Shown here: positions 1 to 7,056 of the stretch, piece by piece
Layout: each line of letters opens with the position of its first letter
Position numbering within the stretch: position 1 is the stretch's first letter
Origin: Chloroflexota bacterium
Lineage (GTDB): Bacteria > Chloroflexota > UBA4733
Reading direction: 5' to 3'
NCBI GenBank assembly: GCA_025980355.1
Contig: JAICXR010000157.1
Location: 1-7,463 of the forward strand
DNA: 7,463 nt
Position numbers and translations under genes: made by a program
The notes under the pieces: generated by a model
What the model was told of the DNA's origin: nothing
The model's input: only the letters and a program-made list of their open reading frames with translations
Databases searched by the model: none

Positions 1-34
1 ACGATGCCGAAGGCGGCACGCACCGCACTTGTGG

Positions 35-55
35 CGGCAAATTGCCAGTTTGCCG
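35..55. repeat. Short perfect inverted repeat downstream of the minus-strand membrane gene
   Basis: Seven-base arms CGGCAAA (35-41) and TTTGCCG (49-55) flank a seven-base loop. The repeat lies about 40 bases past the stop codon of the minus-strand gene that ends at 97. It could act as a weak transcription end or as RNA structure, but no T-run follows on either strand, so a classical terminator is not supported. Nothing else is recognisable in bases 1-96. Confidence 0.35.
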
Positions 56-96
56 GGACTGGTGGGGACTCCGTTCCCTCCATCACCGCCGCACGT

Positions 97-405
97 TCAC
101 CAAGTAGGGCCATGGCGCGAATCCTCTCTTTGTGTGTCCGTCTCAGCCGAGATTTCGGCCGGGATGTTTGCTGTTTCTGCCGCCTGGTCGTTCGCGGGCG
201 GCGCGACCTCGCCGTCTGCGTCGCCGCGCCGGAGGCGATCTTCGGTCGCCCGATCCGGCGGTACGGGCGGGCGACCGGCGACGGTCCCCCCGTTCCCCTG
301 CATTGCCCAGTTCACGAGCAGCACCCAGCCGGCGACCATCAGCACGACCAGCCCGCCCCAGAGCAGCCACGACATCCACACCCCGCCGAACCCCGCACCC
401 ATCAT
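97..405 (-). CDS. Small single-pass membrane protein, possibly a degenerate SHOCT-domain protein
   Basis: The product is 102 residues long. Residues 11-36 form one strongly hydrophobic, Trp-rich segment (MSWLLWGGLVVLMVAGWVLL and onward), so it is very likely an inner-membrane protein with a short N-terminus. A Pro-rich linker and a charged, Ala/Glu-rich soluble tail follow. The layout (short glycine-rich start, one helix, linker, RLRRGDADGEV at residues 57-67) resembles small membrane proteins ending in a SHOCT motif. However, the conserved acidic/aromatic second half of SHOCT is missing, so the family call is tentative. The start at 405 is chosen because GAAGGAGG stands 7 bases upstream on the minus strand; an upstream in-frame start at 456 has no such signal. 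The gene diverges from the doxX-type gene and probably shares the control region between them. Function unknown. Confidence 0.6.
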   Translation of the reverse strand: MMGAGFGGVWMSWLLWGGLVVLMVAGWVLLVNWAMQGNGGTVAGRPPVPPDRATEDRLRRGDADGEVAPPANDQAAETANIPAEISAETDTQREDSRHGPTW

Positions 406-412
406 CGTGTCG

Positions 413-420
413 CCTCCTTC
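413..420 (-). promoter_or_regulatory. Shine-Dalgarno site that sets the start of the minus-strand membrane gene
   Basis: On the minus strand this reads GAAGGAGG, a near-perfect ribosome binding site. It is 7 bases before the first of two adjacent ATG codons (405-403 and 402-400). It supports the 102-residue protein over the longer 119-residue reading frame and is one of the best arguments that this small gene is real. Confidence 0.7.
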
Positions 421-485
421 ACCGGCGATCGCCGGCCGACCACGCCGGACTATCACCGCGGACGGTCAATACGGCGGCTGAGCGG

Positions 486-507
486 GGTAAACGGTCGGTA
501 AAAGGCG
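486..507 (-). promoter_or_regulatory. Tandem 11-bp-spaced TTTAC operator-like site, oriented toward the minus-strand gene
   Basis: On the plus strand GGTAAA occurs at 486-491 and again at 497-502, exactly 11 bases apart. Read on the minus strand this is TTTACCGACCGTTTACC. Direct repeats one helical turn apart are typical of sites bound by head-to-tail dimers such as OmpR/PhoB-type response regulators; that is family knowledge, and the actual regulator is not visible here. The site is about 95 bases upstream of the minus-strand start codon. It faces a mirror-image copy at 551-566. No convincing -10 hexamer was found for this direction; TATTGA (471-466) is the nearest candidate but is spaced too closely. 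Confidence 0.5.
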
Positions 508-550
508 TCGCCGGGACCCTGGAGGCGACCGCCCCCGCCCGTCCGCGCCG

Positions 551-589
551 TTTACCCGCCTTTTACGAGCGCATACCCCAGTTCTAACG
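551..589 (+). promoter_or_regulatory. Tandem TTTAC site and probable promoter of the doxX-type gene
   Basis: TTTAC occurs at 551-555 and 562-566, again 11 bases apart. The second copy could double as a poor -35 element, with TCTAAC (583-588) as a weak -10. The first box lies 113 bases before the start codon at 664. Aligned without gaps to 1353-1391, this block shares 20 of 39 positions, including both boxes, an ACC at 575-577 and AACG at 586-589. That argues for a common promoter/operator module. The transcription start itself is not determined. Confidence 0.5.
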
Positions 590-663
590 CCGGCATCCGA
601 CCCTGTGTCCAGATGCCGGAGACCAAGTGACGGGAGCCGGCAGTAGCGAAGGGAGACCCGATC

Positions 664-1272
664 ATGTCCGCCATCCTCACCACGCCTCGGGAGACGACGA
701 TCCCCGACCCTCCGCTCGCGCGTTTCCTCTTCTCCGACGCGCGGATGGCGCCGGTCTGGACGGTCGTCCGCCTCTACGTCGGCTGGCAGTGGCTCACCGC
801 CGGCTGGGGCAAGCTCACCGGCGCCGAGGCCGGCTGGGTCGACGCCAAGGCCGGCACGGGCATGGCCGGCTTCGTCGCCGGCGCCCTCAAGAACAGCACG
901 GGCGCCCACGCCAGCGTCCAGCCCTACTACGCCTGGTTCCTGCAGCACTTCGTGCAGCCCTACCCGGGACCCTGGGCCTACGCCATCACCTTCGGCGAGG
1001 TCCTCGTCGGCCTGGGCTTGATCGTCGGCCTCTTCACCGGCGTCGCCGCGTTCTTCGGCGGGCTGCTGAACGCCAACTACCTGCTGGCGGGCGCCGTCAG
1101 CACCAACCCGGCGCTCTTCATCCTGGCGACGGGGCTGGTGCTCGCCTGGAAGGTCGCCGGGCTGATCGGCCTGGACCGCTTCGCCCTGCCCCTGCTGGGC
1201 GTGCCCGGCGCCCCCGGCAAGCTCTTCCGCCGGTCGCCAACGACGGCCGCCGTCACGACCAGCGCCGTCTGA
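664..1272 (+). CDS. DoxX family integral membrane protein (thiosulfate:quinone oxidoreductase DoxD-like)
   Basis: The product is 202 residues and hydrophobic, with about four predicted membrane helices near residues 28-47, 102-122, 124-144 and 149-168. Family-like signatures are RLYVGWQWLTAGWGKLTG (36-53), the FGEVLVGLGLIVGLFTG helix (110-126) and GGLLNANYLLAGAVSTNPAL (132-151). DoxX/DoxD proteins are membrane subunits linked to electron transfer into the quinone pool, in the archaeal prototype from thiosulfate. Many bacterial homologues have no proven substrate, and this one has no partner DoxA gene beside it, so only the family is assigned. The start is supported by GAAGGGAG (648-655) 8 bases upstream. 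The gene is a single-gene transcription unit: a TTTAC tandem site precedes it and a strong hairpin terminator follows 21 bases after the stop. Confidence 0.85.
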   Translation: MSAILTTPRETTIPDPPLARFLFSDARMAPVWTVVRLYVGWQWLTAGWGKLTGAEAGWVDAKAGTGMAGFVAGALKNSTGAHASVQPYYAWFLQHFVQPYPGPWAYAITFGEVLVGLGLIVGLFTGVAAFFGGLLNANYLLAGAVSTNPALFILATGLVLAWKVAGLIGLDRFALPLLGVPGAPGKLFRRSPTTAAVTTSAV

Positions 1273-1293
1273 CCAGCCCACTCGGCAAGTCGA

Positions 1294-1329
1294 GGGGGCG
1301 CCCTCCGACCGGAGGGCGCCCCCTTGTTG
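1294..1329 (+). terminator. Rho-independent-type terminator after the doxX-type gene
   Basis: A perfect 13-bp GC-rich stem, GGGGGCGCCCTCC (1294-1306) and its complement (1311-1323), closes on a GACC tetraloop. TTGTTG follows directly, a short and imperfect T-tract. The structure begins 21 bases after the doxX-type stop codon and separates that gene from the thioredoxin-like/universal-stress unit. Confidence 0.85.
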
Positions 1330-1352
1330 CTGCGGCAACGGGCAAGCCCGCA

Positions 1353-1391
1353 TTCACGTCCCATTTACCGACGACAACCGGTCGCGCAACG
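1353..1391 (+). promoter_or_regulatory. Third tandem TTYAC site, upstream of the thioredoxin-like/USP unit
   Basis: TTCAC (1353-1357) and TTTAC (1364-1368) are 11 bases apart, as in the two sites between the divergent genes. The first box lies 115 bases before the ATG at 1468, against 113 bases for the doxX-type gene. TTTACCGAC here also matches the minus-strand reading of the 486-502 site. A clear -10 hexamer is not seen, so promoter assignment rests on the similarity to 551-589 and on position just after a terminator. Confidence 0.45.
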
Positions 1392-1433
1392 GAAGGCTGC
1401 CATGCTGGACATGCCATCGGTGATCGGCACACC

Positions 1434-1450
1434 GGCCTGGATACCAGGCC
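1434..1450 (+). promoter_or_regulatory. Perfect palindrome just upstream of a ribosome binding site
   Basis: GGCCTGG (1434-1440) and CCAGGCC (1444-1450) form a 7-bp perfect inverted repeat around ATA. It ends 5 bases before the Shine-Dalgarno sequence AAAGGAGG (1456-1463) of the thioredoxin-like gene. In DNA it could be an operator; in RNA it would form a compact hairpin in the leader next to, but not covering, the ribosome binding site. No known family of sites was recognised. Confidence 0.35.
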
Positions 1451-1467
1451 CCGCCAAAGGAGGAACC

Positions 1468-1854
1468 ATGAACGGGTTATTGAGAGCGGAGCGCGACATC
1501 TTCCGCGACCGCCTGTCACGGATGAGGGTTCCGGTCCATCTGCTGGTCTTCACGCGCGGCGAGGGGAGCCGCGCCGCCGCCGCTCGACAACTCGGGCGAG
1601 AGTTGCGGACGCTGTCTCCCGACGTCCAGCTGGAGCTCCACGACGTCGACGCCAACCCGCTGCTGGCCGCCCGGTACGGCATCGGCCGGACACCGGCGTT
1701 CGCGCTCCTGACCGGGGGCGTGATCATCGAGGACACGTGCATCCGCTTCTACGGTCTGCCGGAGGGCGCGGTGCGGGCGGACCTGGTCGACAGTATGGTA
1801 GCCCTGGGCGGGGGCGATCGGACCACAATGGAGGGGAGGAGAGCGCATGCCTAG
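1468..1854 (+). CDS. Thioredoxin-fold protein lacking the CXXC active site
   Basis: The product is 128 residues and probably cytoplasmic. The region VHLLVFTRGEGSRAAAARQL (23-42) fits the first strand and helix of a thioredoxin fold, but GEGSRA occupies the place where the redox CXXC would sit. LELHDVDANPLLAARYGIGR (55-74) followed by TPAF with the expected cis-proline (Pro76), and later RFYGLPEG (93-100), resemble one unit of the protein disulfide oxidoreductase (PDO)/glutaredoxin-like family. The only cysteine is Cys91, so it cannot act as an ordinary dithiol reductase. A binding, adaptor or sensing role is an inference. The ATG at 1468 is chosen for the strong AAAGGAGG at 1456-1463; longer in-frame starts begin inside the preceding terminator. 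The final 8 bases overlap the start of the universal stress gene, implying translational coupling and a joint function. Confidence 0.75.
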   Translation: MNGLLRAERDIFRDRLSRMRVPVHLLVFTRGEGSRAAAARQLGRELRTLSPDVQLELHDVDANPLLAARYGIGRTPAFALLTGGVIIEDTCIRFYGLPEGAVRADLVDSMVALGGGDRTTMEGRRAHA

Positions 1855-2845
1855 CGAACCGGTGGCGCAGAGCGGTCGGAAGGTGGCAGACGAAGTATCG
1901 TCGGCACGCGATGGTCGGCGCGTCCTCGTCGCCCTCGACGGGCCCGCCGGTGACGCCGTGCTGCCTGACGCCGTCCACCTGGCCCGATGCCTCGGCGGCT
2001 CCCTCCTACTGGCGCGCGTCATGCCGTCGGGCAGCACCGAGTCGACGATCCAGCTCGCTCGGGATTGGCTCGAACGGCTGGCCCGATCGGCGCGGGCGCG
2101 GGGCGTCGCCGGGTCGGTCGTCCTCCTACAGGGGGAGCCGACGGAGCAGCTCCTGGGCTATACGCTGGGGAACGGCATCGCCGCCCTCGCGCTGGGGAGT
2201 CGCGGCGAGTGGGGGAAGGACGGCGGACTCTACGGGAGCGTGGCCGATGCCATCATCCGGCAGTCGCCCGTGCCGGTCCTCGTGCGCCGCTCGCCGGCCG
2301 GGCGGGCGCCGGCCGTCCCGGCCCGCTTCCGGCGGGTGCTGGTGCCGCTGGACGGCTCGCGGCTGGCCGAGCGCGCCGTGCCCGACGCCCTGACGCTGGC
2401 CAGGGCCAGCGCCGGCCGTGTGATGCTCGTGCAGGCCGTCGCCGAGCGGAGACCCTTCGTCAAAGGGGGGAGCGGCGAACTGGTCGCACGGGAACTACAG
2501 GCGGCCGGCGAGTACCTCGCCTCGGTACGGGAGCGCCATTGGCACTCGGGGGTGCCGATGGAGACGACGGTGCATCTGGGCTGTCCGGCCGAGGTGATCC
2601 GCTGGGTCGCGCAGGAAACGGCGGCCGATCTCGTGGTCATGGCCACCCGCGGTAGGAGTGGGCTGTGCCGCGAGCAACTGGGGAGCGTGTCGCTCGATGC
2701 GCTGCAAGGTGAGGCGCCGCTGCTGCTGCGCCCGCCCACCGCCGTCGGTACCTGGGAAGACCGCTCGCCCGCGCCGGGGAGAGCGTCAGCGCGGGGTTCC
2801 CTCCCCTCTAACATATCTCTAGTTGACAGGTACTCACTCAACTAG
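1847..2845 (+). CDS. Tandem universal stress protein (two UspA domains)
   Basis: The product is 332 residues with two UspA-type domains at about 22-148 and 160-296. Each starts with the strand-plus-Asp motif (RRVLVALDG at 24-32, RRVLVPLDGS at 162-171). Each ends with an ATP-binding loop of the form G-2X-G-9X-G-S: G117, G120, G130-S131 in domain 1, and A266, G269, G279-S280 in domain 2. The first glycine is replaced by alanine in domain 2, a common variant. An ATP-binding stress role is therefore likely, though the target is unknown. The start lies behind the purine-rich GGAGGGGAGGAG (1831-1842) and overlaps the end of the thioredoxin-like gene. After LLLRPP (292-297) a 35-residue tail without family resemblance runs to the stop; its last codons contain the lon promoter and HspR-type operator, so the tail may be shaped by DNA function. 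No terminator is seen after it. Confidence 0.88.
   Translation: MPSEPVAQSGRKVADEVSSARDGRRVLVALDGPAGDAVLPDAVHLARCLGGSLLLARVMPSGSTESTIQLARDWLERLARSARARGVAGSVVLLQGEPTEQLLGYTLGNGIAALALGSRGEWGKDGGLYGSVADAIIRQSPVPVLVRRSPAGRAPAVPARFRRVLVPLDGSRLAERAVPDALTLARASAGRVMLVQAVAERRPFVKGGSGELVARELQAAGEYLASVRERHWHSGVPMETTVHLGCPAEVIRWVAQETAADLVVMATRGRSGLCREQLGSVSLDALQGEAPLLLRPPTAVGTWEDRSPAPGRASARGSLPSNISLVDRYSLN
2822..2842. promoter_or_regulatory. HAIR-type operator for HspR in the lon promoter
   Basis: The arms GTTGACA (2822-2828) and ACTCAAC (2836-2842) are separated by exactly 7 bases. The known HspR-associated inverted repeat (HAIR) consensus is CTTGAGT-N7-ACTCAAG; TTGA in the left arm and ACTCAA in the right arm match. 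A wider perfect palindrome, CTAGTTGA (2819-2826) with TCAACTAG (2838-2845), surrounds it. The site covers the -35 element and most of the spacer of the lon promoter, where repressor binding would block RNA polymerase. An hspR gene lies at the end of the same operon, which strongly supports this reading. Confidence 0.8.
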
Positions 2846-2851
2846 GATACT
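2823..2851 (+). promoter_or_regulatory. Housekeeping-type promoter of the lon-grpE-dnaJ-hspR operon
   Basis: TTGACA at 2823-2828 is a perfect -35 hexamer. After an ideal 17-base spacer comes GATACT at 2846-2851, matching TATAAT at four of six positions. Transcription would start near 2858 and leave a leader of about 75 bases before the lon ATG. It sits in an AT-richer patch at the 3' end of the universal stress gene. The HspR operator overlaps it. Confidence 0.72.
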
Positions 2852-2932
2852 AAGGCACGGGTCAAGATTGCCGCCCCACCAGAGCGGGCAGCGCCGGACC
2901 CAACCGCCCCCAGGAGAGGAAATTCCACAGCT

Positions 2933-5341
<2,409 letters not shown>

Positions 5342-5346
5342 GCACG

Positions 5347-5411
5347 GATGAGGGGATGAGGAGTAACGGGGCGTAGCACTGAATCTCCCCCGTTCTCCTC
5401 ATCGTCTCATC
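5347..5411 (+). repeat. Long imperfect inverted repeat between lon and grpE
   Basis: The left arm (5347-5371) and right arm (5388-5411) pair over about 24 bp around a 16-base loop. Key pairings are ACGGGG with CCCCGT, ATGAGGAG with CTCCTCAT and GATGAG with CTCATC, broken by one bulged A and two mismatches. It starts 5 bases after the lon stop codon and fills most of the 93-base gap. There is no T-run after it, so it is not a standard terminator. An RNA processing or 3'-end-stabilising hairpin, a partial attenuator that lowers grpE-dnaJ-hspR relative to lon, or a REP-like dispersed element are all possible. It ends before the grpE ribosome binding site (GGAG, 5421-5424) and does not sequester it. 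Confidence 0.65.
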
Positions 5412-5434
5412 TGCCGATTTGGAGCTAACGAATA

Positions 5435-5968
5435 ATGAATAATCAATTTATGCCCGAGGAGCCGCAATCCGGCGGCGAACTGCGCCGGGCACTGGCGGAG
5501 GCGCAGGCCGAGGCCACCCTCAATCGTGACCGTTTCCTGCGCTGCCGGGCCGATATGGACAACTTCAAGAAGCGGGTCGAGCGCCAGGCCGGCGACCAGT
5601 CGGCAGCGGCGAAGCGCAGCCTGCTCTTGAAAGTGCTCGGCGTGATGGATAATCTCGATCGCGCGTTGCACTACCAGACCGACGAAGCGCCGGGCCGCGA
5701 TAGCCTGTTGACCGGCTTGCGCCTGACCTACTGGCAGTTCGGCCAACTGTTGCAACAAGAGGGGCTGCAGCAGATCCCGGCGGTTGGCCGGCCGTTCGAC
5801 CCGCGCTTGCACGAGGCTGTGGACACGATATCTACGGACGAGCAGCCGGACGGCACGGTGCTGCAGGAGAGCCTGAAGGGGTACCTGCTCGGCAATGACG
5901 TGTTGCGCCCGGCGCGGGTGGTGGTGGCGTCGGCGCCCCGCCCGGATGCGCAGCGGGCGGAGCGCTAA
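5435..5968 (+). CDS. grpE: GrpE, nucleotide exchange factor for DnaK
   Basis: The product is 177 residues, somewhat shorter than E. coli GrpE (197) because the N-terminal region is short. GrpE dimers release ADP from DnaK in the cytoplasm and, in several bacteria, act as a thermosensor. A charged helical segment (15-50) with FLRCRADMDNFKKRVERQ (34-51) forms the coiled-coil start. LKVLGVMDNLDRAL (65-78) continues the helical part. The C-terminal beta domain carries the signature GRPFDPRLHEAV (118-129) and GTVLQESLKGYLLGNDVLRPARVVV (140-164 region). The ATG at 5435 is preferred over Met6 because GGAG (5421-5424) is 10 bases upstream. The first codons are AT-rich, unlike the surrounding sequence, which may ease initiation. 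It follows lon after a hairpin and precedes dnaJ by 35 bases. Its partner dnaK is not in the window. Confidence 0.95.
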   Translation: MNNQFMPEEPQSGGELRRALAEAQAEATLNRDRFLRCRADMDNFKKRVERQAGDQSAAAKRSLLLKVLGVMDNLDRALHYQTDEAPGRDSLLTGLRLTYWQFGQLLQQEGLQQIPAVGRPFDPRLHEAVDTISTDEQPDGTVLQESLKGYLLGNDVLRPARVVVASAPRPDAQRAER

Positions 5969-6003
5969 GGCTCCCAAAGTGTTGGAAGAGGCGGTGTGCA
6001 GGC

Positions 6004-7044
6004 GTGGAATATAAGGACTATTACAAGGTCCTGGGCGTGTCCCGGAAGGCGACGGAGAAGGAGATCCGCGAGGCCTACCGTCGTCTGGCGCGTAAATCGC
6101 ATCCCGACGTCAACCCCAACGACAAACGGGCGGAGGAGCGTTTCAAGGAGATCGGCGAGGCCTACGCGGTGCTCTCCGACGCGGAAAAGCGCCGCAAATA
6201 CGATCAGGTCGGCCCGAGTTGGGACCCCTTCACCCGCGGCGCCGGTCGCACCACCACGCAGTCGCCGTTCACCCGCACCCGGCCGACCGCGGGCAGGGCC
6301 GGAAACGGCCGGGTGGATCTCGGTGACCTCGGAGACCTTGGCGGGAACGTCGGCGGGTCCGGTGGCCTGGGCGGCTTCAGCGACTTCTTCGAGAGCCTCT
6401 TCGGGCAGGGCAGCCGGACCAATAGCGCCGGCAGCGTCACGAACGGCCCACCGGCCGCCGCCGAGCAGCCGGTAGAGATCACGCTGGCCGAGGCCTACTC
6501 CGGCGTCGAGCGGCAGTTGGACGTAGAGACACCCGAGGCGTGCCCGATCTGCGGCGGCAGCGGCCGCTACAACGGGACCGTCTGCTACACCTGCAGCGGC
6601 ACCGGCAAGCAGCTGCGATCGCGCCGGATCGAGGCGAAGATCCCCGCCGGTGTCGACACCGGGTCCCGTGTCGCCCTGCGCGGCGGAGGCGGCGCCGGCG
6701 ACATCATCCTGCTCATCAACGTGCTCCCCGATCCCACCTTTCGCCGGGAAGACAGCAACCTGTACTGCGACGTTCCCGTCGACCTGACGACCGCGCTCCT
6801 CGGTGGCGAGGTGACGGTGCCCACGCCTGCCGGCAAACGCTTGCTCCTGAAGATCCCGGCCGAGAGCGCCAATGGCCAGCAGTTCGTGCTGCGCGGGCAG
6901 GGCATGCCGCGCCTGCAGGGCGGGGGTCGGGGCGACCTCTACGCCAAGCTCAGCGTGGTGCTGCCCCGCCACCTGACGGAACGCGAGCGCGAACTGTTTA
7001 CGGAGCTGGCCCGCTCCCGCACCGCCGCCACCGCCGGAAGGTAG
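6004..7044 (+). CDS. dnaJ: DnaJ-type (Hsp40) co-chaperone with a reduced, single zinc centre
   Basis: The product is 346 residues. It stimulates the DnaK ATPase and delivers unfolded clients. The J domain covers residues 1-70 (DYYKVLGVSRKATEKEIREA at 5-24) with the essential HPD at 33-35. A Gly/Phe-type linker ends in GGLGGFSDFFESLFG. The first client-binding C-terminal domain (from about 155) is interrupted by only two CXXCXGXG motifs, C180/C183 and C194/C197, where classical DnaJ has four and two zinc ions. The second C-terminal domain (about 255-335) has YCDVPVDLTTALLGGEVTVPT-like sequence and GQGMP. It is therefore intermediate between DnaJ and zinc-less CbpA. The start is GTG at 6004, the only in-frame choice giving the usual EYKDYYKVLGV start; GGAAGAGG (5984-5991) lies 12 bases upstream. 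hspR follows 12 bases after the stop. Confidence 0.93.
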   Translation: MEYKDYYKVLGVSRKATEKEIREAYRRLARKSHPDVNPNDKRAEERFKEIGEAYAVLSDAEKRRKYDQVGPSWDPFTRGAGRTTTQSPFTRTRPTAGRAGNGRVDLGDLGDLGGNVGGSGGLGGFSDFFESLFGQGSRTNSAGSVTNGPPAAAEQPVEITLAEAYSGVERQLDVETPEACPICGGSGRYNGTVCYTCSGTGKQLRSRRIEAKIPAGVDTGSRVALRGGGGAGDIILLINVLPDPTFRREDSNLYCDVPVDLTTALLGGEVTVPTPAGKRLLLKIPAESANGQQFVLRGQGMPRLQGGGRGDLYAKLSVVLPRHLTERERELFTELARSRTAATAGR

Positions 7045-7056
7045 AGATTCCCTGCC

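Noticed and set aside
4..501. Plus-strand frames of 150-165 codons at the left end
   Set aside because: Opposite the small minus-strand membrane gene, which has a strong ribosome binding site and a clear membrane helix. The plus-strand products lack any recognisable pattern.
466..1353. A 295-codon minus-strand frame opposite the doxX-type gene
   Set aside because: Low-complexity A/G/R/E-rich translation, no ribosome binding site noted, and antisense to a clear membrane protein gene.
1324..1467. Longer N-terminus for the thioredoxin-like protein starting at 1324
   Set aside because: That start is a TTG in the terminator's T-tract, and the extension would cover the TTTAC site. The ATG at 1468 has AAAGGAGG just upstream.
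627..2393. A 588-codon plus-strand frame running across doxX, the thioredoxin-like gene and usp
   Set aside because: It is out of frame with three well-supported genes and crosses a strong terminator. Its product is R/P/G/A-rich with no family features.
5373..5381. Possible CIRCE half-site (TAGCACT) between lon and grpE
   Set aside because: Only one half resembles CIRCE; no GAGTGCTAA partner follows at the N9 distance. It lies in the loop of the long hairpin.
5388..5434. Separate promoter for grpE after the hairpin
   Set aside because: No -35/-10 pair with acceptable spacing was found in the gap, although an internal promoter inside the lon gene cannot be excluded by eye.
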